A stretch of DNA of 45,888 nt from Gammaproteobacteria bacterium (GCA_021647505.1 JAKIUN010000027.1:1-45888), one strand, 5' to 3'. Positions 36,001 through 45,447 are shown, numbered from the stretch's first letter. Notes: generated by a model not told the origin, from the letters alone. Translations and numbers: made by a program.

Positions 36001-37920
36001 GACAGCAGTACAGATACGGGCACCGTGGCGGCACGGGTGACATCACCGGAAACCGTGCCTTTTCTGCCGGCCAGCTTTGACGCCAGCAATGCCGGGCTTC
36101 TCCAGGCCGCCGATGCCGCCGAAGCGGCGAAGATCGTCAACTACATCCGCGGCGAGGATCAGACCGGCTATCGCAGCCGTGAACTGCAAAACAGCCGTAC
36201 CTGGCGCCTGGGCGATGTGATCTATTCCACCCCCACTGCCGTGGCGCGTCCCTCGGAGGCCTTCGATATCCTCTACAACGATGCCAGCTACAGCACCTTC
36301 CTGAAACAGTACAGGAATCGCCGCCACATGGTTTACGCCGGCGGCAACGACGGTATGCTGCACGCCTTCAACGCCGGTTGGTACGATGCGCCCAACCGCA
36401 GGTTCCTGAATGGCCCAACGGGTACTCCCCAGCACAACCTGGGTGCGGAAATGTGGGCCTACGTGCCTTACAACCTGCTGCCGCACCTCAAGTATCTGAC
36501 CGATACCAATTACGGCAATACCACCGGCAATCATGTCTACTATGTCGATCTGCGCCCGCGTATTTTCGATGCCAAGATATTTCCCGCCAGTGGAACTCAC
36601 CCCGGTGGCTGGGGCACGGTACTGGTCGGCGGCATGCGTTTCGGCGGGGGCGAAATCTCAGTCGATGTCGACACCAGCAACCCGGGCGGTGACACCCGCA
36701 CCATGCGTTCGGCCTATTTCCTGCTGGACATCACCGACCCGGAACAACCACCGACACTGATGCTGGAATTCAGCCATGAGGATCTGGGCTTTACCTCCAG
36801 CATCCCGGCGCCGTTCATTTCCAACGGCAACTGGTACTTGATGCTGGGCTCCGGCCCCACCGCAACCAAAGCCGGGCTGACCGCCGTCAAGAGCACCCAG
36901 AACGGCCGCCTGTTCCTGCTCAATCTGCACACCCTGTCCCTGGAAGCCGGATTTGGCGGTGGTGGTATTTCCGTACTGAGCGACGGCAACAGCTTTATCT
37001 CGGATCTGATCGCCGTGGACTGGGATCTGGATGCCAACGCCGACGGTATCTTCTTCGGCACCGTCTCCGGCACCACGGCCCCCTGGGCGGGCAAGCTGTA
37101 CCAAATTGAGACCCAGGATATCGCCACGACCACCGTCAAAGCGCCCAGCGGCTGGACACCTTCCGTGCTTATTGATGCCGGCCGGCCCATTGTTGCGAAG
37201 CCGTCCTTTACCTTCGACGACGTCCGCAACCGCTGGGTGTTGTTCGGCAGCGGGCGCTACTTCACCCGGGACGATGCACTGGACAATGCCGGCCAGCGTT
37301 TCTATGGCCTGAAGATGACACGTGATACCACGGGCGCCTTCACCGGCGTGGCGCCGGATGCCTCCAAACCGGCAGACGTCACCAACGCTGTGGTGCGTGA
37401 AAACACCGGTAAACTGACCGGTGTCACCCTTATCTCATCGACACCCGCCACCTTCAGTGAACTCCTGGAAAAGATGACGCAATACGGGACTGCCGGCGAC
37501 TATCAGTCTGGCTGGTATCGCAACGTCTTGCCCGCCGGCAACCGCATTATCGGCGAGGCCACCATCCTCGGCGACAGCCTGACCCACACTATGTATGACC
37601 CCAGCGATGCGGCCTGCAAGGTGGAGGGATTGTCGCAGCTGTCAGTCACCCACTTCGCCACCGGCACTGCGGGCAATCCCCCGGTCATCGGCACCACTGG
37701 AAGCGCCGACAGCGATGGCAACTATGTCATCAAGACCACCCTGGATCTCGGCGTCGCTCCTTCTCTCTCGCCCGCTCTGCACACGGGCAGCGGTTACAAC
37801 AGTGACGGCAGCACCAAGGCCTTCATCCAGACATCGACCGGCAAGATCGTAACCATCGAGCAGGAAAACAAGGGTGCCACGAGAAGTGGCGAGGCCAGTT
37901 GGCGGGAACTGCAGGAATAA
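33052..37920 (+). CDS. pilY1: PilY1 pilus-tip protein with VWA-like site and lectin-like repeats, module 1
   Basis: PilY1 proteins sit at the type IV pilus tip, promote extension and adhesion, and respond to calcium. This one has 1622 residues, long for the family. A signal peptide ends about residue 44 (AFAAP). A metal-ion-dependent adhesion motif DISGS is at 72-76. Three related beta-rich repeats span about 250-316, 348-410 and 434-503. Each runs F-x-PVVV..., then a GF-V-LQE/W stretch, and ends Y-I-A. They resemble H-type lectin domains (inference). Acidic DADGD motifs are at 764 and 798. The C-terminal PilY1 propeller has [13 protein letters not shown] (1094-1106) and the calcium loop [10 protein letters not shown] (1323-1332). 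GAGG precedes the ATG, 9 bases after pilX. Confidence 0.93.
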   Translation: MDTQRINKPLKGRKIKLMKPLRSLPQFLAGFALAVSLWPAAFAAPATTADYQAVPPFVAENSGKPNVIIALDISGSMKAVAYRDTGAGSWTTGLHDDFKPATSYFGYFESIKKYRYDASLGFFVEDANGGWDGNFLNWMAMRRMDIVRQVLVGGKVRDRAGEALGGNTYYVVQGQNEPYDYTFRKAYSDGSSYTPYPDDQEFIMDSGMIKPVTANGALAVPLDSNIEVGRVSMDWQYTNSDPDRNILANWKSVTFSNTYTEPVVVAVNVSYNGGDPVLARVADVTTTGFKVRLQEWDHKDGKHTTEDIFYIVAEKGHHHIDTDSGSINFDAGKVPTSTTAGSFDTVPYYGSFSAAPVVFSGVSTFNDFAAVTTRKRNITAATFDVALQEEEAADQVHSAEEIHYIAIEKGSGITDLSNTPFEITDTGTIVTHLWHTQNFSTTFSDAPLVVMDMQTFNGPDPANVRSGNAVLSGTAIDVQIDEETSQDSETDHYQENVGYIAVPIPGYNIQLGLTAEPTGIVQDNSGGMRFGMAVYNYDHTRSPTSVYTGNKVDGGTFHPCYPNASLPAAARTNYDICLETHVKSPLSNIVDVIEDHPLIWGTTPIAETLYDIYGYVQQRDFAKNGHTQWYDNGTENTPQRRNSYEINNDWDPYYYDEYGDKLKCAKTFVLHFNDGAPYEDWEGPISSDPATDPVVNSDGVGSTGKNEQLDDLALELRKNDCRSDIGGHQEIISYYVYAALGEGEVNNGSTRRMREAAANGGFVDADGDNEPDPAHPANFNTYYQTYLDGGSCTPNEWDADGDCNPDTFYLANDGYQLVAELTAAFESIARRASAGGSASVISASATGEGAIYQASFQTTMSDGAYQVAWTGDVNALLVDDSGLIRQDNNSNQTLEGPATDNIIDMCFNSADQSTYIKLSTSEGARPTEAQTTTCSNSVFTETPFSINYLWSGGERLANLTDSQASTQRGYASATPGRYIFTAIDSSTDTGTVAARVTSPETVPFLPASFDASNAGLLQAADAAEAAKIVNYIRGEDQTGYRSRELQNSRTWRLGDVIYSTPTAVARPSEAFDILYNDASYSTFLKQYRNRRHMVYAGGNDGMLHAFNAGWYDAPNRRFLNGPTGTPQHNLGAEMWAYVPYNLLPHLKYLTDTNYGNTTGNHVYYVDLRPRIFDAKIFPASGTHPGGWGTVLVGGMRFGGGEISVDVDTSNPGGDTRTMRSAYFLLDITDPEQPPTLMLEFSHEDLGFTSSIPAPFISNGNWYLMLGSGPTATKAGLTAVKSTQNGRLFLLNLHTLSLEAGFGGGGISVLSDGNSFISDLIAVDWDLDANADGIFFGTVSGTTAPWAGKLYQIETQDIATTTVKAPSGWTPSVLIDAGRPIVAKPSFTFDDVRNRWVLFGSGRYFTRDDALDNAGQRFYGLKMTRDTTGAFTGVAPDASKPADVTNAVVRENTGKLTGVTLISSTPATFSELLEKMTQYGTAGDYQSGWYRNVLPAGNRIIGEATILGDSLTHTMYDPSDAACKVEGLSQLSVTHFATGTAGNPPVIGTTGSADSDGNYVIKTTLDLGVAPSLSPALHTGSGYNSDGSTKAFIQTSTGKIVTIEQENKGATRSGEASWRELQE

Positions 37921-37963
37921 GATCCGGCCGGCATTTAACAGACAAACACGACGAGACAAGACC

Positions 37964-38437
37964 ATGAACAGATCATCCCGAAGACAGACAGGCCCGTTTG
38001 GGCCTTCAAGGCGCCTCGGCTTCTCACTCATCGAACTGCTGATCGCCATGACCATTATCGGCATCCTTGCCTCAATCGCCATTCCCGCGTATCAGGATTC
38101 GGTACGCAAGAGCAAACGCAGCGATGGCGAAGCCGCGCTGCTGAAGATTGAGGCCTTGCAAGGACGCTATTTCTACGACAACGGCAGTTACACCGTCGAC
38201 CTGACCGACCTTGGCTACGCGGCGGCCAATAATGTCGATTCCCCGGAGGGCTACTATAAATCCAGCGTCCTCGCCGCCACCGCCGCCTGCCCCATCGCCA
38301 GCTGCTTTGTACTGCGCACCCTGCCGCAGGCCGGGCAGGTCGATGACGGCAGAATGGAACTCACCTCCAACGGCCTCAAACGGCGGGATAAAAACAAGGA
38401 CGGCGATACCAGCGACGCCGGTGAAGACTCCTGGTAG
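37964..38437 (+). CDS. pilE: PilE-type minor pilin, module 1
   Basis: The 157-residue pilin-like protein has a 19-residue basic leader cut before [20 protein letters not shown], with Glu5. [18 protein letters not shown] is the PilE helix. A Cys pair (ACPIASCF) probably forms the D-region loop. Near the C-terminus [14 protein letters not shown] (142-155) is another acidic EF-hand-like stretch, less canonical than those in PilW and PilX. It follows pilY1 by 43 bases and closes the module. Confidence 0.9.
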   Translation: MNRSSRRQTGPFGPSRRLGFSLIELLIAMTIIGILASIAIPAYQDSVRKSKRSDGEAALLKIEALQGRYFYDNGSYTVDLTDLGYAAANNVDSPEGYYKSSVLAATAACPIASCFVLRTLPQAGQVDDGRMELTSNGLKRRDKNKDGDTSDAGEDSW

Positions 38438-38445
38438 CACTCAAC

Positions 38446-38517
38446 AACCACCCGCTAAAGCGGGTGGGTTCGTCTTACGGACTGAACGTCCAGATACGGG
38501 CGGTAGAGCCGTTTTTT
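38446..38517 (+). terminator. Three-hairpin element ending in a T-tract, after pilE
   Basis: The element holds three successive stems. Hairpin 1: AACCACCCGC with GCGGGTGGGTT (38446-38470, one bulge). Hairpin 2: GGAC-TGAAC-GTCC (38479-38491). Hairpin 3: AC-GGC with GCC-GT (38496-38512, one bulge), followed directly by six Ts. It begins 9 bases after the pilE stop and is the likely end of the module 1 transcript. The extra hairpins suggest either stabilisation of the 3' end or the edge of a mobile element. Confidence 0.6.
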
Positions 38518-38554
38518 AAACCCAGCCCTGCCATGATTCTCGGCAATCCAGGTA

Positions 38555-38667
38555 GGATGTGGTGAGTTCCACGAACCGCATCGATCGACAGCGGTAACAG
38601 CTGTCATCACCCGCGTCCAGAGCGTGATAACGCAAACGATGCGGTTCGCTACCGCTCACCAGCATCC
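38555..38667. repeat. Palindromic repeat family F
   Basis: Imperfect inverted arms: 38555-38583 (GGATG..GTGAG..GAACCGCATCG) and 38637-38667 (the complement with CGGTAG in place of TTCCAC). They enclose 53 bases with a smaller stem, CAGCGGTAACAGCTG. Only one copy is seen in this window. Confidence 0.65.
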
Positions 38668-38730
38668 TGCAGTGACAACCAAAACAACTTGCCTTCATAC
38701 GCACCATCAACAACCCATACAACAAGAAAC

Positions 38731-38810
38731 GTAGCCTGGGTTGAGCCCGCGAAACCCGGGGAAGGTAGCACGATAAACTCCCGGGTTTCGTTACGCTCAA
38801 CCCAGGCTAC
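38731..38810. repeat. Repeat family C, full palindrome
   Basis: GTAGCCTGGGTTGAGC, then CGAAACCCGGG, a spacer, CCCGGGTTTCG, then GCTCAACCCAGGCTAC: near-perfect arms of about 30 bases. Half copies are at 6422, 29784 and 29990. Confidence 0.8.
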
Positions 38811-38892
38811 TTGCTGACCGCCTAAAGGCGAACCTCCGGGCGGCAATCTCTGGATTCCGCTAAAAACAGGCCGGAATGACGATAGTCGCAGC

Positions 38893-38932
38893 ACCAAAAG
38901 TAGGCGCTTTTCTTAAAGAACCTACTTTTGGT
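38893..38932. repeat. 12-bp perfect hairpin
   Basis: ACCAAAAGTAGG and CCTACTTTTGGT flank a 16-base loop. No copy elsewhere in the window was noticed. Confidence 0.65.
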
Positions 38933-39032
38933 AGGCGAGCTGCGGGGAACTAAACTCAAAGAGATTAAAGCCACCCTTTAGACCGCCTATCGCGATATAG
39001 GCACCGCTCGTCGGCTACCCCCGCTTTTTCCA

Positions 39033-39061
39033 CAAACACCCCTGCCAAAACTGGATATACT
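39033..39061 (+). promoter_or_regulatory. Candidate promoter of pilus operon 2
   Basis: TATACT (39056-39061, one mismatch to the -10 consensus) is preceded at 17 bases by CAAACA, a weak -35. Transcription would start near 39068, within the leader hairpin. Confidence 0.4.
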
Positions 39062-39063
39062 CT

Positions 39064-39088
39064 CAAGCCTGAAAACCCATCAGGCTTG
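39064..39088 (+). promoter_or_regulatory. Leader hairpin before fimT of module 2
   Basis: CAAGCCTGA pairs perfectly with TCAGGCTTG over a 7-base loop. Its last base abuts the ribosome-binding GGAGAGG, so folding could influence translation of the first gene. Confidence 0.5.
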
Positions 39089-39099
39089 GAGAGGATTCC

Positions 39100-39705
39100 G
39101 TGCACGGACAACAGGGATTCACACTGTTCGAACTCATCATCACGCTGGCCATCGCCGCCGTGGTCGTCGGCTTGGCCGCGCCCAGTTTCAGCAGCATGAT
39201 TCAGAACAACCGTCTCAGCAGCCAGTCCCTCGACTTCGTCGCCGCCCTCAACCTGGCCCGCAGCGAAGCCATCAAACGCCGTGTCCGGGTCGTACTGTGC
39301 AAGAGCGCCAACGGACAAGACTGCGTCGTGGATGGTGAGGACAGTTCAACGCATTGGGGGCAAGGATGGATCGTGTTTGTCGACAACAACAACAATCAAA
39401 CACGAAATAGCGACGAGGACAATCCAGCCAACAGCGACATCATCCTGCGCGTCCACGACGCCCTGAGCGGTAACAACCGCCTGACCGGCAACGAAAATGT
39501 CGCAGACTTCATTTCCTACGATGCGCGTGGATTTTCACGTCTCGCCAATGGTGCGATACAAATGGGCAGCCTGTCCCTGTGTGACTCCCGCAACGACAAT
39601 GACAAGGCCAGGGCCATTCGCATCAATGCCACCGGACGGCCCATGCTGAGCAGTGTGAGCGAAGCAAGGAGTAATGGCCTAGCGGTAGAGGAATGCCGCG
39701 AATGA
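39100..39705 (+). CDS. fimT: GspH/FimT-type minor pilin, module 2
   Basis: The 201-residue minor pilin has the short leader MHGQQG before FTLFELIITLAIAAVVVG and Glu5. Like its module 1 counterpart it has AALNLARSEAIKRRV, Cys pairs and a final RAIRINATGRP strand. An Asn/Asp-rich loop (DNNNNQTRNSDEDN) occurs mid-protein. The GTG start at 39100 has GGAGAGG 5-6 bases upstream. The pilV2 start lies within its last codons. Confidence 0.9.
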   Translation: MHGQQGFTLFELIITLAIAAVVVGLAAPSFSSMIQNNRLSSQSLDFVAALNLARSEAIKRRVRVVLCKSANGQDCVVDGEDSSTHWGQGWIVFVDNNNNQTRNSDEDNPANSDIILRVHDALSGNNRLTGNENVADFISYDARGFSRLANGAIQMGSLSLCDSRNDNDKARAIRINATGRPMLSSVSEARSNGLAVEECRE

Positions 39706-40229
39706 CCCTCAACCAGCAATCAGCGGCAACGCGTGCCGGCACGGCCGGCTTCACCCTCATCGAGATCCTCATCGCGCTGGTGATTTTCTCCATCGGCCTG
39801 CTGGGTCTGGCCGGCATGCAGCTGCGCGGTTCGGAGGGCACCAACATGGCCTACTTCCGCAGCCAGGCCACCCTCATTGCCAACGACATGGCCGAGCGCA
39901 TGCATGCCAACCGGGCCGGCGTCGACGCCAATGCCTACGCCAACCTGAGCAGCGCCGATGCCTGTACCGACGAGGCGCCGGATCCGTTCTGCGCCACCCA
40001 GGGCACCAGCCAGGGCGCCAGCTGTAGCGCAGCTCAAATGGCCGTCTTCGACAATTACACCATCGCCTGCCACATAGAGGATTCGTTACCGGTGGAAAGT
40101 CTCCTTAGCGTCACCTGTAACGATGTCCTCTGCACTGTCGGCTCGTCGCACACCGTGGTCATCGCCTGGAGCGAGGTCGACGAGGGCCGGGCCCGCACCG
40201 GCGACGTGACCCTGGTGGTGCTGCCATGA
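39702..40229 (+). CDS. pilV: Minor pilin PilV, module 2
   Basis: The 175-residue PilV has a 16-residue leader (MTLNQQSAATRAGTAG) before FTLIEILIALVIFSIGLLGL. ANDMAERMHANR is the family helix, and six Cys residues are in the globular part. The ATG at 39702 overlaps the fimT stop (ATGA) and has GAGGA 9 bases upstream. An ATG at 39693 adds three residues but leaves no space for a ribosome-binding site. Its stop overlaps the pilW start. Confidence 0.9.
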   Translation: MTLNQQSAATRAGTAGFTLIEILIALVIFSIGLLGLAGMQLRGSEGTNMAYFRSQATLIANDMAERMHANRAGVDANAYANLSSADACTDEAPDPFCATQGTSQGASCSAAQMAVFDNYTIACHIEDSLPVESLLSVTCNDVLCTVGSSHTVVIAWSEVDEGRARTGDVTLVVLP

Positions 40230-40960
40230 GCCGCATCATTCACAGCAACCTACGCCAGCAAGGCTTTTCCCTACTGGAAATCATGGTCGCCCTGGTACTC
40301 GGCCTGGTATTGCTCGGCGGCACCATCACCCTCTACGCCAGCAGCAAGGACAGCTACCGTCTGCAGGAAAATGTCGCCGGCATGCAGGAAAACGCCCGTT
40401 TCGCCATCCACGCCCTGCGCCGCGACGTGGAGATGGCCGGCTATCCCCTACTGCGTGACATCGTCCCCTTTATCGCGGACAGAACCAGCAATGGAGACGG
40501 TACGACCAGCGACCAGTTTACCATCCAGTACCGGTCGAATGACGCGACCACAACAGACTGCCTGGGTAATGCCGTTACAGCAGCGGGCGACATGGTCACC
40601 AACCAATACTTCATCGGCGATAATAACGACCTTCGCTGCCAGGGAAGCAACAACGACGCCGCCCAGTCCCTGGTGGAAAACATCCACAACATGCAGGTTC
40701 TCTACGGTGTCGACGACAACAACGACAACAACGCCAATCGCTATGTCCGATCCGATCAGGTTGGTGTTGGCACCGTCCCCGGCTGGACTAATGTCGTCAG
40801 CCTGCGTCTGGCTCTGTTGGTCGCCTCTGAAAACGACATCGGCTCGGTGCAGCAGGCAGGCGCCATCCCCCTGCTGGATACCCAGGTCGATGCCCCCGCC
40901 GACAAGCGGCTGTACCGCGTCTTCACCACCACCATCCCCCTGCGCAACCGCATTCCTTAG
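40226..40960 (+). CDS. pilW: Minor pilin PilW, module 2
   Basis: The 244-residue PilW has the leader MSRIIHSNLRQQG before FSLLEIMVALVLGLVLLGG, then SSKDSYRLQENVAGMQENAR. At the point equivalent to the EF-hand loop of PilW1 it has only DDNNDNNANR, a degenerate acidic stretch. It overlaps pilV by 4 bases (ATGA). Length is close to typical PilW sizes. Confidence 0.9.
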   Translation: MSRIIHSNLRQQGFSLLEIMVALVLGLVLLGGTITLYASSKDSYRLQENVAGMQENARFAIHALRRDVEMAGYPLLRDIVPFIADRTSNGDGTTSDQFTIQYRSNDATTTDCLGNAVTAAGDMVTNQYFIGDNNDLRCQGSNNDAAQSLVENIHNMQVLYGVDDNNDNNANRYVRSDQVGVGTVPGWTNVVSLRLALLVASENDIGSVQQAGAIPLLDTQVDAPADKRLYRVFTTTIPLRNRIP

Positions 40961-40971
40961 GAGCCCGTGAC

Positions 40972-41511
40972 ATGCCGATCCAGCACCTGCATCCCCTGCC
41001 CGGCCAGCAGCGCGGCGCCGCCCTGATCACCGGCCTGCTGATCATGATCGTCATGACTCTGATCGGCATCAGCGCCATGGAATCCTCCTTCATCCAGACC
41101 AATCTTGCCAGCAACGCCCAACTGGACACCGTCAGCTTCCAGACCACCGAGACGGCCCTCGCCCGGGCGGATGACAATGGCACACTGCTGGGAGAGGCTA
41201 TCAACAACGCCACAGGCGGCAGCACCACCACCTCGAGTCAGGCCATCCTCGACCGCATAGCAGATACAGGCGGAACGATCGCCATCGCCACCACCGTCAA
41301 CGCCAGCCTCTGCGGCGAGTTTTTCGGCCCTTTCTGCGAGGCCTATGGCCTGGACGCCAACGAATCAGAGACCGAAGTCACCAGCAAATGCTTCGGCTTC
41401 ACGCTAGCGGCGGAGACCACGGCCGGTGCCCAGGCCATGACCGCACATACCCTGATCAGCTCACGGCCGGTTCCCGGCCGCCAGGGGAACGCACTTGAGT
41501 GCTCCCCCTGA
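40972..41511 (+). CDS. pilX: Minor pilin PilX, module 2
   Basis: The 179-residue PilX has the leader end QQRG before AALITGLLIMIVMTLIGIS, without Glu5 as usual. MESSFIQTNLASNAQLDTVS is the family helix. AGGAG lies 8 bases before the ATG. It has no calcium-type loop, unlike PilX1. pilY1 follows after 49 bases. Confidence 0.88.
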   Translation: MPIQHLHPLPGQQRGAALITGLLIMIVMTLIGISAMESSFIQTNLASNAQLDTVSFQTTETALARADDNGTLLGEAINNATGGSTTTSSQAILDRIADTGGTIAIATTVNASLCGEFFGPFCEAYGLDANESETEVTSKCFGFTLAAETTAGAQAMTAHTLISSRPVPGRQGNALECSP

Positions 41512-41560
41512 GCCCGACAAACACCACAATAAACAACATCAGCTCCCCGGGAGAACCCAG

Positions 41561-44500
41561 ATGAAAGGAAATCACCACCGCCGCCCCACCACCCTGGCCG
41601 CCCTGTTCGGCCTCGGTCTGGCCTGCGCACCGGCCATGGCCGAGGACATCGAGGTCTTCTTCTCCGAGCCGGCCAACACGGTGGCGCCCAATGTGCTCTT
41701 TATCCTCGACACCTCGCGCAGTATGGATGCCGGTAATCCAACGCGCCTGGAGACGTTGAAAAACTCGTTAAACGCCGTTCTCCTTCCCGACCCGCCCTAC
41801 ACAAAACTGAACGTCGGCATTATGGACTTCAATGGCAAGCACAGTGGCGGCATCGACTTTCCCATCACTGACATCAGCAGTAAGGCTACCGTGGTCGACA
41901 GTAACATTCCAGCAGACATGACAGTCGGCACAGTGCTCGACCACATCTCGAAAAGCTATCAGACCCTGACTGGCGATGGTCTCGACACCCCCATGGGCGA
42001 TGCCCTCTTTTTCGCCGCCCGCTATTACGCAGGTGCGCAGGTCTTCAATTCCGGCACCCCGCATGGTAAAGCTAATCTCCCCCGGCCGCAATGGAACAGC
42101 GCGGCCAACCTCTATACCAGTGGCAACCGCCAAGCCGATAACCCGACCGCCTACAGTGGGGACATCATTAAAACCAGCACACGGGTAACCGATACACGCC
42201 TCTGTTCTCCTGACAGCACCAAGCCTAATAAGCTGGAAAAGTGCAGTAACACCCCCTATGCCTGTGAAAACCAAACTGTCGAAATCGTTGCCCGACCCAA
42301 GCGATACCGTATCAATACATACCAATGTGACAGCAGTGGCCTCGAGTGCCGCTGGATCAAGCCAGGATATAAAGATGTCGATGGCAGCTACCCTGGTGAC
42401 GATAGTTGCAGCGAGAACCCACCGACCTCCCCCCAGGCTGGCAATACCTGGACAGAGTGCCTAGCCGCCCAGCCGGCCAGCAGCTATACCTATCGGCGAT
42501 GCACGGAAGAGTACTCCTACGAAGAACAAGCCTGGAACACTGTCGACTACATCAGCCCCATCAAATACGCGTGTCAAAGCAACCATGTGGTTCTGCTCTC
42601 CGACGGCGAACCGACCCGCCTCTCGACCCAAGGCCCCATCGCCGCTCTGCTTTATCCCAACAGCGAGCGAGCAGCCCACAATAGATATCTCGACTGCCGC
42701 GACCTGAGCGACACCTTTAACGGTGAAATCCCCGCCAGTGGCCGCTGCCTGCCCGAACTCGTCGAATATATGGCTACCGAGGATCAGTCCAGCACCCTGG
42801 CGAATACGCAGACCATCACCACCTACACCATCGGCTTCGAGCTCGGCGGCAATACGAATGCACAGAACTTTCTCCGCCTGCTGGCAAACAGGGGCAACGG
42901 CCAATACTTCGATGCCACCTCCCCCGCAAGCCTGGTAACGGCATTCAAACAGATCATCCAACAGGTCATCGACGGCGATGCCAGCTTCTCCGCGCCCTCC
43001 GTCACGATCGATTCAGACAACCGCCTGGCGACCAGCAACGCCCTCTACCGGACGGAATTCACCCCCAACGACAAACCCGCCTGGCGCGGCGACGTGATCA
43101 AGGCCACACTGAGCTTTGACAATACCGGCAACCCCACCTTCACCGATGACGCGACGACCCTTGCGGGGACGCTGAATGCCGGCACGCGAAGCATCTATAC
43201 CTATACGGAGAGCAGTAACGACCTCACACATACCAGCAACGCCTTCACCAAGGGCAACGCCGCACTGACGACTGAGCTGCTGGCACTCCCAGCCACCGTG
43301 ACACGCGCAAATCTCATCGATTGGGTGCGCGGCGTCGATGTGCTGAACGAGGATGACGATGCCAACACCACCCAGCGAAAACACATGGGTGACTCCCTGC
43401 ATACGACACCGGCACTGGTCAATTACACCAGCACCGCAAATGCACCGCTCCCGACACAGGTGCTCTACGTGCCGACCAACGACGGCCTGCTGCACGCCTT
43501 CAATGTCGTCGCTGACCCACCCACGGAGCTTTTTGCCTTCATTCCGCCGGAGCTGCTGCCCAATCTCGACACCCTGTACCGCAACAACAACGCCGAAACA
43601 AAAGTCTACGGGCTGGACGGCAATCTGGTCGTCTGGCAGAACGACACCCATACCTATCTCTACTTCGGCATGCGCCGCGGCGGACGCAACTACTACGCCC
43701 TGAACGTCACCGACCCGAACAGTCCGCAACGGCTATGGACAATCAACGGCGGTGTTGACGGCAGCCCATTTGCGGAGCTGGGCCAGACCTGGTCCACCCC
43801 GCAGTTGACCAGTGTGATGGTCGGCAGCACTGAGACCAAGGCGCTGATCTTCGCTGGTGGCTATGACACCAACCAGGATGCACCGGCGGACGAAGACATC
43901 CCAAACACACGTCGAGCCGACAGTCAGGGTCACGCTATCTACATCGTCAACGCCCTCACCGGCGCAAAAATCTGGAGTGCGGGCCTCACTGACGTCGGTC
44001 ATGACCTCGCCCTGGGCTTGACCAACAGCATTCCCTCGGACGTGCGCATCATCGACCTCGACGGCAATGGCCTGGTCGACCGCCTCTACGTGGGTGATAC
44101 CGGTGGGCGCGTCTGGCGCATCGACATCGATCAGGCGAACGTTGCCAGCAGCAGTGGCTATCTGCTGGCCGATTTCACCACTGACGGTTCGGTCGAGAAT
44201 ACCCGCCGTTTCTATTACCCCCCCAGTGTCGCCTTCGACCGCCAGCGGCGCCTGATGGTCGCCATCGGCTCCGGCTATCGCGCCCACCCCACGGAAACCG
44301 CGACGCTAGACCGCTTCTATGTCTTCGAAGACCAGGATGCCTCCCTCGGCCCGCCCACCACCAACCGGAGTGCTGTGACCGAAGACACGCTTGGCGACAT
44401 GACCGGAGAGCTAGCCCATACCGGCGATGAACCGGGCTGGTTCCTGCATCTGAGGGCAAAGGAAAAGGTGCTGGCCGAATCGGTCATCTTCAACAATAAC

Positions 44501-44866
44501 GTGATATTCACTACCTATCAGCCCAATTTCCAGAATAACGCTGAGGATAGCTGTCAACTCTCCGGCAGTATTCCCCGCGCCTACATGCTCGCCCTGGAAG
44601 ATGGCCGGCCTGTCGTAAACTTTGATGGTACTGGCGGCAACGCACGGGATGCGCTCACCGTGGCTGACCGCTCCAAGTCCCTCGACAGCGTCAACTTCAT
44701 CCCCGGCGCACCCTATATCACCTTCAATTCAGGCACTGCCGGTGATGCGGACGATGGAGGTGATCCTCCCCCTCCTCCACCACCCTGTGCCAGCGCCTTC
44801 GTCAGCCAGGATCTTCTCGATACCACTTGCTCGGTGAACCGGCGCGTTGCCTGGCGAAACCAATAA
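41561..44866 (+). CDS. pilY1: PilY1 pilus-tip protein, module 2
   Basis: The 1101-residue PilY1 has a signal peptide (MKGNHHRRPTTLAALFGLGL then APAMA-ED). The VWA-like domain has the adhesion-site motif DTSRS (50-54). An insertion of about residues 160-310 is rich in Cys. The C-terminal propeller has VLYVPTNDGLLHAF (634-647) and the classic PilY1 calcium loop DLDGNGLVD (832-840). A run of seven prolines precedes a short Cys-containing tail (CASAF, TTCSVNRRVAW). It lacks the lectin-like repeats of the module 1 protein. GGGAG lies 8 bases before the ATG at 41561. Confidence 0.93.
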   Translation: MKGNHHRRPTTLAALFGLGLACAPAMAEDIEVFFSEPANTVAPNVLFILDTSRSMDAGNPTRLETLKNSLNAVLLPDPPYTKLNVGIMDFNGKHSGGIDFPITDISSKATVVDSNIPADMTVGTVLDHISKSYQTLTGDGLDTPMGDALFFAARYYAGAQVFNSGTPHGKANLPRPQWNSAANLYTSGNRQADNPTAYSGDIIKTSTRVTDTRLCSPDSTKPNKLEKCSNTPYACENQTVEIVARPKRYRINTYQCDSSGLECRWIKPGYKDVDGSYPGDDSCSENPPTSPQAGNTWTECLAAQPASSYTYRRCTEEYSYEEQAWNTVDYISPIKYACQSNHVVLLSDGEPTRLSTQGPIAALLYPNSERAAHNRYLDCRDLSDTFNGEIPASGRCLPELVEYMATEDQSSTLANTQTITTYTIGFELGGNTNAQNFLRLLANRGNGQYFDATSPASLVTAFKQIIQQVIDGDASFSAPSVTIDSDNRLATSNALYRTEFTPNDKPAWRGDVIKATLSFDNTGNPTFTDDATTLAGTLNAGTRSIYTYTESSNDLTHTSNAFTKGNAALTTELLALPATVTRANLIDWVRGVDVLNEDDDANTTQRKHMGDSLHTTPALVNYTSTANAPLPTQVLYVPTNDGLLHAFNVVADPPTELFAFIPPELLPNLDTLYRNNNAETKVYGLDGNLVVWQNDTHTYLYFGMRRGGRNYYALNVTDPNSPQRLWTINGGVDGSPFAELGQTWSTPQLTSVMVGSTETKALIFAGGYDTNQDAPADEDIPNTRRADSQGHAIYIVNALTGAKIWSAGLTDVGHDLALGLTNSIPSDVRIIDLDGNGLVDRLYVGDTGGRVWRIDIDQANVASSSGYLLADFTTDGSVENTRRFYYPPSVAFDRQRRLMVAIGSGYRAHPTETATLDRFYVFEDQDASLGPPTTNRSAVTEDTLGDMTGELAHTGDEPGWFLHLRAKEKVLAESVIFNNNVIFTTYQPNFQNNAEDSCQLSGSIPRAYMLALEDGRPVVNFDGTGGNARDALTVADRSKSLDSVNFIPGAPYITFNSGTAGDADDGGDPPPPPPPCASAFVSQDLLDTTCSVNRRVAWRNQ

Positions 44867-44996
44867 ACCACACCACTGAACGGCGGGGATGAGTAGGCGG
44901 TAAGCGCTCATCCCCGACATTAAAGCCAGTTGTCCCTAGCCGCTATTTTGGTCATGAATGACAGCCCCGACAGACACCAGGAACAGGCACCGCCGC

Positions 44997-45413
44997 ATGC
45001 ACACAAACAGCCAACAAGCTCGCCACAGGCGGGGCTTCAGCCTCATCGAACTGCTCATTACCCTGGCGATCATCGGCATTCTCGCCAGCATCGCCTATCC
45101 CAGCTATCAGAACCATGTGCTAAAAAGTAACCGCACCGAAGCTCAAAACGCACTGCTGGAAATCCTTGCCAAGCAGCAAAACTTTTTCAGCCGCAATATG
45201 AGCTATACCCTCGACCTGGTCAATGGCCTGAACTACACCTATCCCGTGGTCACCCCCGGTGGTCTCTACAGCATTGCGGCAGCTACATGCAATGCCCCCT
45301 TTAGCAACGGTATTGCCAACTGTGTCGAACTCACCGCCACCGCACAGGGCCGACAGGTTCCAGATGGTGATCTCATCATCAACTCGGCCGGGGCAAAGAC
45401 TGGTAACTGGTAA
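44997..45413 (+). CDS. pilE: PilE-type minor pilin, module 2
   Basis: The 138-residue pilin-like protein has a leader [13 protein letters not shown] before [20 protein letters not shown], Glu5 and the [20 protein letters not shown] helix. One Cys pair ([13 protein letters not shown]) forms a likely D-region. The ATG at 44997 keeps the leader short; an ATG at 44958 would add 13 residues. It lies 130 bases after pilY1 and is followed by a strong terminator, which closes module 2. No acidic loop like that in PilE1. Confidence 0.88.
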   Translation: MHTNSQQARHRRGFSLIELLITLAIIGILASIAYPSYQNHVLKSNRTEAQNALLEILAKQQNFFSRNMSYTLDLVNGLNYTYPVVTPGGLYSIAAATCNAPFSNGIANCVELTATAQGRQVPDGDLIINSAGAKTGNW

Positions 45414-45447
45414 CCGGGCAACACAGAAACCTGCTGCCGCATAACGT

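Larger units (their letters stand above)
38438..39099. other. Repeat-filled gap between the two pilus modules
   Basis: No protein gene is seen in 662 bases. In order it holds the three-hairpin element, the family F palindrome, the full family C palindrome, a family E fragment (about 38850-38882), a 12-bp hairpin, and the leader of module 2. Confidence 0.65.

Noticed and set aside
38440-38475. Integron attC-like site at the AACCACCC/GGGTGGGTT hairpin
   Set aside because: The right-hand end lacks the GTTRRRY core and no cassette-like genes or integrase are present.
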